From the NCBI RefSeq assembly GCF_000621785.1, contig NZ_JHXI01000015.1:1-64000 (forward strand): a stretch of DNA of 64,000 nucleotides, given 5' to 3'. This document shows positions 34,882 to 43,983 of the stretch, one piece after another. Origin of the DNA: Ruminococcus flavefaciens ND2009 (GTDB lineage: Bacteria > Bacillota > Clostridia > Oscillospirales > Ruminococcaceae). How positions within the stretch are numbered: the stretch's first letter is position 1; the number at the start of each line of letters is the position of its first letter. Below the pieces are notes generated by a model. It was not told where the DNA came from. It did no database searches and worked only from the letters and a program-made list of their open reading frames with translations. The position numbers and the translations under genes were made by a program.

Positions 34882-37158
34882 TTATGCGTTAGCGGGTACG
34901 AGAGTCTCTCTGAGGTGGAGGAGGTACTCCTGAATGAAGAGAGCGTCGTTAGCTGTCAGACCCTCAGTTGACTTGTCAACGTCGCCGTTGAGCTTGCCTT
35001 CAGCCTTGAGGTGCTTAGCATCGCTTCCGTTCTCGCCGTACTTATCGGGGTTAGCAAGAGCCTGCATGATGAGGATAGCGTCAGCCAGCTCAACCTTTCC
35101 GTCACAGTTTGTATCACCGTAATTGATGTTCTGAACGGGAGCTGTAGTTGTAGTGGTTGTAGTAGTAGGTGTATCGGATGTAGTTGTAGTAGTGGTGGTT
35201 GTTGTAGTTGTAGTAGTTGTTGTTGTTGCAACATCACCTGCACCGATCTTTACGTCCTTGATCTCAACTATATCGAAGTTGCCCCATACCTGGAATTCAG
35301 CGTTGCCCTTGGGAACGTCTGCCAGCGGGATAGTAACTGTGAGTGTGCCGTCAGCACCGATAGTGCCATTCCACTCGATCTGTGTCCAGTCATCGCCCTT
35401 CATGAAGCCGAGAGCACCGTCGTTCTTTGTGCCTGCGGGGCCTGCGATAGTAACTGTGAGAGAATCTGTATCCTTAGCCTCTGAAAGGTCTACCTTCTTG
35501 ATAAGAGCAGTAGCAACGGGCTCGGGGATATCTCCCTCGGGAGCGTTGAGGATAACGATAGAGTCAACGGTTGTTACGCCGAGAGTCTTTGCCTGCATAT
35601 GAGCTATGAGAGCTGTATCCTTGCCCCATGCGTCGGGAAGCTTAGCCATGTTGAAGTAAGCAATTCCCTGCTCGCTGTCAATGCCGTAGGGCTTGAGCTC
35701 TGTCCAGTTGCCGTAGCTTGCGTCTGAGAAGCAGAGGATAGGATCTGCGCCTGTGTACTTGATAGCAACTTCCTTGCCCTCAAGCTTGTCAAATGTGATC
35801 TCGCCCTCGCCGCCGGGAGTTGTGTTCTGATATGTAGCAGCCTTGTCTACGTCGATCTCTGTAGGACCTGTGTAAACCTTTGTGCCCTCATCATAGTTCT
35901 GGTGAGTGAGCTTGGGAAGGTGCTTCTCGCTGCCCCAAGTGATGGAGCTGTCGTTCATGATCTCCATCATCTTGTTGATGATAGGAAGTGAATCCTCGTT
36001 CCATTCGCCTGTATTACGGTTGACATAGCCGTGGATCTCGCTGATATCCTGCTCGGAATCGTCAGGGTTCCTCAGCTGACCGTTATCCCAGAGACAGCAG
36101 GGGATACCGTACTTCTTTGTTGTTTTGAAATACTGATCTGTCCATGCAACTCTCGCCTCGGTGTTGCCGAAGTTTGATGTACCCATCTCGCCGATTACAA
36201 CGGGGATGTCCTTATCGATGAAGGTATTGCGGATACCCTCGAGGATAGAAGCAAGGTTAGCGGAATATGTGCTTGTGAATACGGAGTGATCTGCGACTGC
36301 CTTATTCATTGTGAAGTCATAGGGGGTGTAAGCGTGTACCGAGATAGCAACGTAAGGATCGTTGGGAACATCGATAGCCTTGAGGAAGGTCTCCTCTGCG
36401 CTTGCACAGTAGCCGGGGAGCATCAGGAGACGGGTCTTTGCGTAAGGACCGTCTGTATTTCTGATAAGGTCAACGAAATCATGCTCAAGATCGTTGATAA
36501 CGTCGCACTCGGGAACAGCCTTAGCAGCCCACCACTCATGATCTGTTTTAACAGCACGGGGCTCGTTCATGCACTCGAAGATGAGGTGCTGATCGTAATC
36601 CTTGAACTCCTCAGCGATCTGGGTCCATATTTTCAGGAGCTTTGGCTTGATGTCATCATAAGCGTTAACGAGGTCGGTCCTGTTTATCCAGTTCTCGTGG
36701 TGAACGTTGAGGATGATGTACATATCGTTCTTGATACCGTAGTCAACGACTTCCTTTACACGAGCCATCCACTCGGGATCAATGTTGTTATTCTCGTCCA
36801 GATGCTGGAACCATGTGGTAGGAACGCGGACTGTGTTGAAGCCCTTAGCCTTCAGAGCGTCGAAGAGCTGCTGATTAGCCTTGGGGCATCCCCAGCTGGT
36901 CTCGGTCTCAAGACCGGCGCTGTCCAGATCAATAGACTCTTTGGGATTATTGGGATCGGGCTTTGAGATCTTGGCGTCCAGAGTGTTGCCGAGGTTCCAG
37001 CCGATCTTCATGTTTTCTGTGATCTCAAAGGCTGTCATAGTTGTGCCTGCTGCGTCGGCGATGTCACCGATCGGAGCTATGCGGAGCGATGAGAACAGAC
37101 ACATAGCCGCAGCTGATATGCTGATGACACGCTTCACATTTTTAGAATTTGTGAACAT
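34882..37158 (-). CDS. cellulosomal endoglucanase: GH5 + two beta-sandwich modules + dockerin
   Basis: 758 residues. Signal peptide (1-~38). GH5 barrel (~45-400, subfamily 4-like: 'MKIGWNLGNTLDA', 'TVRVPTTWFQHL') with acid/base Glu199 in 'FECMNEPRAV' and nucleophile Glu324 in 'VVIGEMGTSN'. Two modules follow: ~425-535 ('YTGADPILCFSDASYGNWTE') and ~540-650 ('LTVTIAGPAGTKNDGALGFM'), probably carbohydrate-binding but not assigned. Then a Thr-rich linker and dockerin (~688-758) with 'GDTNCDGKVELADAILIMQ' and 'NGDVDKSTEGLTANDALFIQ'. Secreted cellulose or beta-glucan hydrolase. AGGAGG upstream. Confidence 0.94.
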   Translation of the reverse strand: MFTNSKNVKRVISISAAAMCLFSSLRIAPIGDIADAAGTTMTAFEITENMKIGWNLGNTLDAKISKPDPNNPKESIDLDSAGLETETSWGCPKANQQLFDALKAKGFNTVRVPTTWFQHLDENNNIDPEWMARVKEVVDYGIKNDMYIILNVHHENWINRTDLVNAYDDIKPKLLKIWTQIAEEFKDYDQHLIFECMNEPRAVKTDHEWWAAKAVPECDVINDLEHDFVDLIRNTDGPYAKTRLLMLPGYCASAEETFLKAIDVPNDPYVAISVHAYTPYDFTMNKAVADHSVFTSTYSANLASILEGIRNTFIDKDIPVVIGEMGTSNFGNTEARVAWTDQYFKTTKKYGIPCCLWDNGQLRNPDDSEQDISEIHGYVNRNTGEWNEDSLPIINKMMEIMNDSSITWGSEKHLPKLTHQNYDEGTKVYTGPTEIDVDKAATYQNTTPGGEGEITFDKLEGKEVAIKYTGADPILCFSDASYGNWTELKPYGIDSEQGIAYFNMAKLPDAWGKDTALIAHMQAKTLGVTTVDSIVILNAPEGDIPEPVATALIKKVDLSEAKDTDSLTVTIAGPAGTKNDGALGFMKGDDWTQIEWNGTIGADGTLTVTIPLADVPKGNAEFQVWGNFDIVEIKDVKIGAGDVATTTTTTTTTTTTTTTTSDTPTTTTTTTTAPVQNINYGDTNCDGKVELADAILIMQALANPDKYGENGSDAKHLKAEGKLNGDVDKSTEGLTANDALFIQEYLLHLRETLVPANA

Positions 37159-37236
37159 ACAATATTCCTCCCTAATATTAGTGTTGTTTTTTCTCGGGAT
37201 CCAGTGCAGTAAATCCCTCTCTTTTTTTACAACTAA

Positions 37237-37265
37237 AGTTTAGCACAAACGTAGAATAAAGTCAA
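37237..37265 (-). promoter_or_regulatory. promoter of the GH5 gene
   Basis: Minus-strand TTGACT (37265-37260), 17-nt spacer ending 'tttgtgc' (extended -10 TG), TAAACT (37242-37237). Nothing else is clear in the 37159-37472 gap, which is AT-rich. Confidence 0.65.
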
Positions 37266-37472
37266 TAGGATTTGTGCAAAATGCAACAATAGTTGCATAG
37301 AAATATCGGTTTTGAATTTAGTATAAATGTCTATAAGAAATTCAACAAACAAAACCCGAATATTTCAATTATATTATTTATATATAAGATTTCACACCGC
37401 AAGTCAAAACAGTTTTACTTTAGAATAAAAAAATTAACTCCGAATTGCTTTGTTCACAACTCGGAGCTGTTT

Positions 37473-37967
37473 TCATATGTGCTGTCTGATGTAGGGAAGG
37501 ACCTCGTCCCTGCTGAGCCGGAGGGCGTATGCGAACTCGTCATAGAGCATATTTTCAGCCTCGTGAAGGAACCTTTCGTCCGATGAGCGGAGCTTCTTGT
37601 GCTGTGCAGCCAGCTCCTCGCCGTGGATATACAGTGTCTTGATGAGTCCGATTATCTTTCGGCGGTCGCCCGAGTCGATGACCTTGCGGTACTCCTCCTT
37701 GCGCCGGGACTCGTCCTCGATCCAGAACATATCCTCCCGGGGAATCTCGCTTATAAGCTCCTCCGCCTCGCTTCTGGAGCAGACGCTCCTCATGCGGCTT
37801 TTGAGCGCCTCGTTGTTGGTGGGGACGTAAAATGTGTTCTTGTTGTCGCTGACGGGGCGAAGAACGTAGTATTCCACGTTTTCGCCGCTGAAATCGTGAT
37901 CCTCGATGGCGGTTATCATACAAACACCGTATGATGAGTAAACAACAGCGTCACCTGTGTTATACAT
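37473..37967 (-). CDS. CarD-family transcriptional regulator
   Basis: 164 residues from the ATG at 37967, with GGAGG nine bases upstream; an ATG two codons earlier is too close to the RBS. N-terminal RNAP-interacting domain 'MYNTGDAVVYSSYGVCMITA' with 'YYVLRPVSDNKNTFYVPTNN' (CarD/TRCF-RID fold, 1-~65). The C-terminal helical domain contains 'DRRKIIGLIKTLYIHGEELA'. CarD proteins bind the RNA polymerase beta subunit and steady open promoter complexes. Alone on its transcript. Confidence 0.9.
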   Translation of the reverse strand: MYNTGDAVVYSSYGVCMITAIEDHDFSGENVEYYVLRPVSDNKNTFYVPTNNEALKSRMRSVCSRSEAEELISEIPREDMFWIEDESRRKEEYRKVIDSGDRRKIIGLIKTLYIHGEELAAQHKKLRSSDERFLHEAENMLYDEFAYALRLSRDEVLPYIRQHI

Positions 37968-38165
37968 GGTCATGCACCTCCGTAAAAAAAGAGTGCAGCC
38001 CTTTATCAACCGGATTTACGTCCTGATAGGGGGCTACACGTTGCTTTTAGTTATCTATACAATAATTATAGCATATTTTTGGCTGAAATGTCATAGGCAT
38101 ATTAGCTAAATCAGAATGATATTATTGTGCAAAAGGCGCATGGCAGCGTGTTTCTGCAAAAAAAT

Positions 38166-38193
38166 AGCCCGTGAGCATAGCTGTTCACGGGCT
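38166..38193 (-). terminator. terminator of the YfhO-like gene
   Basis: Nine-bp arms 'agcccgtga' / 'tcacgggct', followed by a run of seven Ts in the minus direction. Confidence 0.88.
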
Positions 38194-38210
38194 TTTATCA
38201 TATTATGATA

Positions 38211-41200
38211 TTACTTCTTTTTCTTCTTGCCGCTGTTCTTTTTGGAAACTGTATGATGAACTGTTCCCTCAGCCTTTTCCTTGACTTCTTCAGCCTTTTC
38301 AGCGACTTCATCGGCGATCTCCTCAGCCTCGTCCGTTACTTCCTCGGCTTTTTCGGTGATCTCCTCGGCAGCTTCCTCGGCTTCATCAGCCACGTCTGTA
38401 ATGCCCTCCTTCAGAGAAGCATCAGCGTTTCTGATGAATCTTTCGGCGTCGCTTTCGATCTCCTCGGCTTTGTCCTCGGCTTCTTCGGGCTCCTCCACTG
38501 CTATCTTGACAGCGGGCTTGGTCTTTTCCTTAGCCTTTTTCCTGGGCTTTTCCTCGGGAGCTTCCGTTTCCTCGGTCTCAGTCCCGGTATCTGCCTCGTC
38601 CTCCTCGGGAGCCTCCTTCACCTTTTCGATCTTGGACTTTTTCTTCTTCTTGCCCTTTGTGGTCTCGGCTTCCTTGTTGAGCTCTGCAACTATCTCCTCA
38701 ACGGAATGGTTTTTGAAGAGTTCCTTTCTCTTCTTTCTTGCGATGAGGACCTTGTTGTGCTTCTTATCATAGAGATAGAAGGCGATAAGAGCGATAATTC
38801 CGAGTATAAGTGTGATCACGCCCGTATTGAATCCGGGAGGTGTATACTTCATTGAAACTGTGTGGTGACCTGCAGGGAGTCTGATACCTATCATGGTACC
38901 CAGGATAATTACCTCTCCGATGTTGCCCTGCTTGTTTTTGAGGACCTTTGCACCGGCTTCATTTGTCTCTTCAACGATGAGGCTGTCCACGGTCTCGCCG
39001 TCTACCTGTATCTTCCAGCCGGGCTCGTAGGGGATAGTGGTCATGAGTATCTGACCTTCCTGAGCGTCAACGTCACCAACAAGGTAGCGGTCGTTGGTCT
39101 TGCTCATATCCAGCTCCCACTGATGAGCCTTGAGCTTGTTGATGTCCTCGGTGAAGGCTTCCTCGTCAAGGTAGTAGAAGTTGAAGCCGGCGTTCTTTCT
39201 GACCATGATGTACTCGTTCTGACCTGTATAGCTTCCGTTGGGACCTGTGGGCGGGATAGTGAGTCTTACCTCGACCTCGTCGCCTTCCTTGAAGGGGCCC
39301 ATTCTTACTATAGGAGAAGAGTTGGTGGTGAAGTACTGACCGTAGCCGTCAAATGCTTCTGTGCCTGTGTTCTGTCCTCTGTAGACTCCGTCCTCGCCCT
39401 TGACAGCTACCCATACGTTGCACTGACGTCTCATTTCAGAGCCCAGGTGCATATAGATGTTGCCGTCGTGGGGAACAGTTACGTCTACGTTTACAACGGC
39501 GTCGTTTACACCTGCGAATGCTTCATAGCAGTCGTGGATAGTGCCATTGTTGTTGTAATCGTGGAGATATACCTTTGTTTCGTCGTAGCTTACATTGCAC
39601 TCAAGAGGTACATAGTAGGACTTGGGGACAATGGGTGCTGTGTAGTAGTCTGCGGTATTTCCTGTCATAGAGCTGAGGAAGTTGTTCAGACTGTTGAAGG
39701 GGTTATCGTTGCCCAGTCCTGAGAGTATTTGTATATCGTCGTCAGCCATGAAGCCGATATTGAGAGCGTTGGGGTTCTCATAAACGTCGATATGTGCGGG
39801 AACGTCCTTGTCCTTGGTATAGCTTGACTCGAATACCTTGACATATGAAGCGTCCAGCAGGTTCTTGCTGGTTGAGTTTCTTGCGGGGTCATCGAGTACG
39901 TACTTTATGCCCAGTATTGAGTCGGCAACAGGATTGCAGCCCTGATACTTTGACTCGAAGCTCTGGGTGAAGTAGCCCATGGTCTCGATGAATGTGATGG
40001 CTCTTGCGTTCATTACGGAGCTTGAGTGGGAAATACCCTTGAGACCGTATGCCAGAGGGTCATTTACCATTCTGTCAAAGGTCTTTTCAGCTCTGTAGAA
40101 GCCGCCGTCATATTCCTTGAGCTGCTTTACCACGTCGGGAGCAGTCATTATCTCGGTGTAGGTAGCCTTGCCGGAGTTTCCGACTTCCTTGAATATCTTT
40201 CTGAATGAGTCGAAGCAGTTATATCCGCACTCAAAGAAGATGAGACCTGCCATGAGTACTGTTATAGCGTTTCTTGCCTTCCTGGTCTTTGAATGGCTGT
40301 ACATATATACGCCGATGAGGTATATAGCGCCAAGAATGAGACCGAAGGCGATAGTTCCCAGCCAGAGCTGCTCTGTGGTGTCAGAGGGATCCAGCTTTGC
40401 CTTGTAGGGAGTGATAGCTACATATTTGTACTTTTCCTCGTTGTAGTTGAACTTCTTCATCATTCCGCAGAATACAGCGGTGAGACCGCCTACTGTCACA
40501 GCGGATATGCCTGCGCTCAGCGGAGTCATCTTGTAGCCGTCCAGCTTTGAGAATATCTCGGCTGCCATGGATACAAGGACGAATGAGAGAAGGAATGAGT
40601 ATCTGTAGGGGAGCCAGTTAGGATCCTGACCGCCGTGCCACATCATGTTGATGGGCTTTACATACATACTGAACACGAGGGCAAAGGTCATGAGACCGTA
40701 GCCTATCTTGTTGTTGCGTCTTATCTTCTTGTTCATGAAGAACAGAGGGAGAAGAACGAATGTGAGCACGCCGCAGTATATCTCGGGGCGTCCGTAGAAA
40801 CGTGTTCCCTCGTCAACATTTACGGAGTAATACTGGTTGGGGAGCAGACAGGGCACGAGCTCAATAGGATTGAACATTGCCTTGTAGCTGTAATCCGGTA
40901 CTGAGAAGTCGAACTTACCCAGAGCCAGTGCATTGTAAACGGGCAGTATCATGAAGCAGCTGCAGAACAGGACTATAACTGTTGACAATACCATAGTGCC
41001 GATGGTCTTGGCGTAGTCCTCTATGCCCTTGAATTTGCGCTTTGTTCCGAAGAATACATAGTAAACGAAGTAAAGCGCGATGAATATCGCTATCATGAAG
41101 CCGATATAGAAGTTAGCCACGAACATGACAGCTGTGGGGATGATATAGTTTATCTTTCGTCCGTCATCGACCAGGTATTCAACGCCCAGGATTATCAGGG

Positions 41201-41792
41201 GCAGGAATACTGGACCGTCTATCCACATGGGGTCGATGAGCTGTATAACGACGTATGCCATCATAGCATACATTGTCGAGAACATTATGGACTGAAGGGG
41301 TCTGAGACCCTTTGACTTCTGAGCGTAGATGCTGAAGGTAAGACCTGCGGCACCCACCTTTGTCATCTGCATTATCATCATGCTCTCGAGTATCATCTTC
41401 CTCGGGAGGAGCATGATTATCAGAGTGAACGGGCTGGCAAGGTAGTAGCCTATGATGCCCATGAAGCCGCCCGAAAGGTTTCGGCTCCAGCTGTAGAAGA
41501 AGCTTCCGTCGCCCCAGAAGGCTTTCCTGAGAGCTTCAAAGTAGTAGATATACTGACCGTTGAGGTCAAGGGTGAGAACTGAGCGCTCTCCGAAGGGGTA
41601 GACGTCAAAGCCGATGTAAGCTAAGAGCGTGAGCAGGAAGGGTATGATGAAAGACGCGAAGTAGAATATCGGTCTGATCTTGTTCCCTCTCTTCTCGGCT
41701 ATGATGTCTGCGGCAGTTACAGCAGGACGTTTACTGCCGATCTTTTTGCGGGAGCTTGCTGTTGCAGCGCCCGCAGCGGTTGACTTAGCCAA
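38211..41792 (-). CDS. YfhO-family multi-pass membrane protein with long charged tail
   Basis: 1193 residues. A GT-C-like membrane domain of about a dozen segments (~38-520, e.g. 'FIIPFLLTLLAYIGFDVYPF', 'RNLSGGFMGIIGYYLASPF') is followed by a large outer domain (~530-1000). The last membrane segment ('GVITLILGIIALIAFYLYD', ~1010) leads to a ~150-residue cytoplasmic tail rich in Glu, Lys and Ala, with repeats such as 'EEITEKAEEVTDEAEEIADE', ending in KKKKK. YfhO proteins are linked to glycosylation of lipoteichoic acid or polysaccharide. The long amphipathic tail is not usual for the family. RBS AAAGGAGG. Confidence 0.88.
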   Translation of the reverse strand: MAKSTAAGAATASSRKKIGSKRPAVTAADIIAEKRGNKIRPIFYFASFIIPFLLTLLAYIGFDVYPFGERSVLTLDLNGQYIYYFEALRKAFWGDGSFFYSWSRNLSGGFMGIIGYYLASPFTLIIMLLPRKMILESMMIMQMTKVGAAGLTFSIYAQKSKGLRPLQSIMFSTMYAMMAYVVIQLIDPMWIDGPVFLPLIILGVEYLVDDGRKINYIIPTAVMFVANFYIGFMIAIFIALYFVYYVFFGTKRKFKGIEDYAKTIGTMVLSTVIVLFCSCFMILPVYNALALGKFDFSVPDYSYKAMFNPIELVPCLLPNQYYSVNVDEGTRFYGRPEIYCGVLTFVLLPLFFMNKKIRRNNKIGYGLMTFALVFSMYVKPINMMWHGGQDPNWLPYRYSFLLSFVLVSMAAEIFSKLDGYKMTPLSAGISAVTVGGLTAVFCGMMKKFNYNEEKYKYVAITPYKAKLDPSDTTEQLWLGTIAFGLILGAIYLIGVYMYSHSKTRKARNAITVLMAGLIFFECGYNCFDSFRKIFKEVGNSGKATYTEIMTAPDVVKQLKEYDGGFYRAEKTFDRMVNDPLAYGLKGISHSSSVMNARAITFIETMGYFTQSFESKYQGCNPVADSILGIKYVLDDPARNSTSKNLLDASYVKVFESSYTKDKDVPAHIDVYENPNALNIGFMADDDIQILSGLGNDNPFNSLNNFLSSMTGNTADYYTAPIVPKSYYVPLECNVSYDETKVYLHDYNNNGTIHDCYEAFAGVNDAVVNVDVTVPHDGNIYMHLGSEMRRQCNVWVAVKGEDGVYRGQNTGTEAFDGYGQYFTTNSSPIVRMGPFKEGDEVEVRLTIPPTGPNGSYTGQNEYIMVRKNAGFNFYYLDEEAFTEDINKLKAHQWELDMSKTNDRYLVGDVDAQEGQILMTTIPYEPGWKIQVDGETVDSLIVEETNEAGAKVLKNKQGNIGEVIILGTMIGIRLPAGHHTVSMKYTPPGFNTGVITLILGIIALIAFYLYDKKHNKVLIARKKRKELFKNHSVEEIVAELNKEAETTKGKKKKKSKIEKVKEAPEEDEADTGTETEETEAPEEKPRKKAKEKTKPAVKIAVEEPEEAEDKAEEIESDAERFIRNADASLKEGITDVADEAEEAAEEITEKAEEVTDEAEEIADEVAEKAEEVKEKAEGTVHHTVSKKNSGKKKKK

Positions 41793-41892
41793 TTTTGTTC
41801 CTCCTTTTGTTCGGGCGTAAGGAAAGGTCCTGTCGGAGCAGGCTGCTTTTCAGCCCCGAAAAGACATAAGACCCGATTTTATACTATTTTCT

Positions 41893-41921
41893 ATTATACT
41901 ACAAATCTTCCCCTTTTGCAA
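41893..41921 (-). promoter_or_regulatory. promoter of the YfhO-like gene
   Basis: Minus-strand TTGCAA (41921-41916), 17-nt spacer, TATAAT (41898-41893). Confidence 0.65.
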
Positions 41922-42079
41922 TAGTCAAATTTCCTCATTACTGCTTATTTTTTGGAGGAAAATTCTTCGCAGAAAGGGTGAGAGTTTTCACCCTTTCATT
42001 CGTATAATATAGTAGAGCCGCTTTCCCTTATGACGTTACGGCAAATTGCACTATTATTGTAAACATTCTGATAAAACCG

Positions 42080-42108
42080 TTGACGGCTTCGGTGTAAAGT
42101 GCTATAAT
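42080..42108 (+). promoter_or_regulatory. promoter of glmM
   Basis: TTGACG (42080-42085), 17-nt spacer, TATAAT (42103-42108). Confidence 0.8.
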
Positions 42109-42180
42109 TAAAATGTTATGAGCCTTTACGTGGCTCAGAAGTTCATATCATTATTATTTTATTTAAGGAGATACAGGACA

Positions 42181-43566
42181 GTGGGTAAGTATTTTGGAAC
42201 AGACGGTTTCAGAGGTACCGCAAATGAAAATCTGACAGCAGACCACGCATACAAGGTAGGAAGATTTCTCGGCTGGTACTACGGCGAGCTCAGAAGAAGA
42301 AAGGGCGACGAAAGCGCTCCGCGTATAGTTATAGGCAAGGATACGCGTCTTTCGAGCTATATGTTTGAATACTCTCTGGTAGGAGGTCTCACCGCTTCGG
42401 GCGCAGACGCATACCTCCTCCATGTAACGACTACTCCCTCGGTAGCCTACATATCAAGAGTAGACAGCTTTGACTGCGGCATCATGATCTCTGCAAGCCA
42501 CAATCCCTATTACGACAACGGAATAAAGCTCATCAACGGCCAGGGCGAGAAGATGGAGGACGAGGTCATCGACCTGGTGGAGGCTTATCTGGACGGAAAG
42601 CTCAGCGCCTTCGGTCAGGACTGGAGTGAGATCCCCTTCGCTCACGGCGAGAAAATAGGCAGAAGCGTGGACTACGTTTCGGGAAGGAACCGCTATGTGG
42701 GATACCTCATCTCACTGGGTATGTACTCCTTCAGAGGCATGAAGATCGGTCTGGACTGTGCCAACGGTGCAGCATGGAACATTGCAAAGTCGGTGTTCGA
42801 CGCTCTCGGCGCCGAGACCTATGTTATAAACGCAGAGCCCTCGGGCACTAATATCAACAACAACGCAGGCTCCACACATATCGAGAATTTACAGAAATTC
42901 GTAGTGGAGAAGGGGCTGGACGCAGGCTTTGCCTATGACGGAGACGCCGACCGCTGTCTCTGCGTGGACGAGAAGGGCAATGTCATCACAGGCGACCATA
43001 TCCTCTATATCTACGGAAGATACATGAAGGAGCGCGGAAAGCTCATCAACAATACTGTCGTTACCACGGTAATGTCCAACTTCGGTCTCTACAGAGCCTT
43101 CGACGAGATAGGTGTTGAGTACGCAAAGACCGCTGTCGGCGACAAGTACGTTTACGAATACATGAAGGAGCATGACTGCTGTCTCGGCGGCGAGCAGTCG
43201 GGTCATATCATCTTCTCCAAGTATGCCTCAACAGGCGACGGCATACTCACCAGCCTGAAGATGATGCAGGTCATCATGTCACGCCAGAAGAAGCTCAGCG
43301 AGCTTGCTGCTCCCTTCGTTGTTTACCCACAGGTGCTTGAAAACGTAAAGGTAAAGGACAAGACTGCCGCTCAGGCAGACCCCGATGTACGCGCTGAGGT
43401 GGACAAGGTAGCCGCAGAGCTGGGCGATTCGGGAAGGATACTTGTCCGCGAGAGCGGTACAGAGCCCCTTGTAAGAGTAATGGTGGAGGCAAAGGATGAG
43501 TCCGTATGCCGCAGCTGCGTTGACAGAGTTGTCAATGTCATCAGAACAAAGGGTCATATATTATAA
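42181..43566 (+). CDS. glmM: phosphoglucosamine mutase
   Basis: 461 residues from the GTG at 42181, with AAGGAG ten bases upstream; the earlier ATG at 42118 would add residues absent from the family. 'GKYFGTDGFRGTAN' start, active-site Ser in 'MISASHNPYYDNGIK' (~106), Mg loop 'YDGDADRCLCVD', sugar loop 'GGEQSGHI', phosphate-binding 'RESGTEPLVRVMVE'. Converts glucosamine-6-phosphate to glucosamine-1-phosphate, leading to UDP-GlcNAc for peptidoglycan and for the polysaccharide enzymes in this window. Single-gene unit. Confidence 0.97.
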   Translation: MGKYFGTDGFRGTANENLTADHAYKVGRFLGWYYGELRRRKGDESAPRIVIGKDTRLSSYMFEYSLVGGLTASGADAYLLHVTTTPSVAYISRVDSFDCGIMISASHNPYYDNGIKLINGQGEKMEDEVIDLVEAYLDGKLSAFGQDWSEIPFAHGEKIGRSVDYVSGRNRYVGYLISLGMYSFRGMKIGLDCANGAAWNIAKSVFDALGAETYVINAEPSGTNINNNAGSTHIENLQKFVVEKGLDAGFAYDGDADRCLCVDEKGNVITGDHILYIYGRYMKERGKLINNTVVTTVMSNFGLYRAFDEIGVEYAKTAVGDKYVYEYMKEHDCCLGGEQSGHIIFSKYASTGDGILTSLKMMQVIMSRQKKLSELAAPFVVYPQVLENVKVKDKTAAQADPDVRAEVDKVAAELGDSGRILVRESGTEPLVRVMVEAKDESVCRSCVDRVVNVIRTKGHIL

Positions 43567-43581
43567 TAGTATATAGGGAAA

Positions 43582-43612
43582 AGCCTCTGAGTGCAGCAAA
43601 GTGCTCAGGGGC
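43582..43612 (+). terminator. terminator of glmM, joined to repeat R4
   Basis: Stem 'agcctctgag' / 'ctcaggggct', followed by 'ttgtgttttattcagctgc', the same follow-on as at 26353. Confidence 0.8.
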
Positions 43613-43637
43613 TTTGTGTTTTATTCAGCTGCGCTGA

Positions 43638-43789
43638 TAAATCATAATTTAACACCGCAGGTGTTAAATTATGAGTGAGTAGAGAGTAGTAAGTAGAGAG
43701 TAGTATTATTCAGTGTATCGTCTTCTACTCACTACTTTCTACTTACTACTTACTCAAATCATAATTTTGCTCCGCAAAATTATGATTTA
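43638..43789. repeat. composite repeat R4 (152 bp), shared ends, different interior
   Basis: Starts with 'taaatcataattta' and a hairpin 'aatttaacaccgcaggtgtt' extended to 43670. It ends with a hairpin closing in 'aaattatgattta' (43756-43789). The interior is one large inverted repeat made of short 'agtagagagtagta' units (left arm ~43673-43713, right arm 43723-43755). Ends match R1, R2 and R5, but the interior is unrelated to R1/R2. The rest of 43567-43983 holds the glmM terminator and the next promoter. Confidence 0.8.
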
Positions 43790-43897
43790 GCAGATAACGT
43801 CAGGGTATTGTTTTGCACTATGTTGGTGTATTTTGTTAAAGCGGAAAAGGGCTGAGAACAGCTTTTTATGCAAATAACGGGAATTTTCCCTTTTCTA

Positions 43898-43926
43898 TTG
43901 ACTGACAGCTTTTTTAGTGATATAAT
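43898..43926 (+). promoter_or_regulatory. promoter of the Wzz-like gene
   Basis: TTGACT (43898-43903), 17-nt spacer, TATAAT (43921-43926), then a GGAGG before the ATG at 43984. Confidence 0.8.
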
Positions 43927-43983
43927 GATTATTACGGCGTGTTATGCCGTAACAAAAGAATATAAAGGATTTCGGAGGTCAAA

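Noticed and set aside
35153..35602. Long plus-strand open frame rich in Val opposite the GH5 gene (and similar ones opposite the other Thr-rich linkers)
   Set aside because: Poly-Thr codons (ACA/ACT/ACC) read as Val or Cys runs on the other strand; no start signal.
38205..38855. Plus-strand hydrophobic open frame opposite the YfhO tail
   Set aside because: Leu/Phe-rich because it is the complement of Glu/Lys codons; no RBS or promoter.
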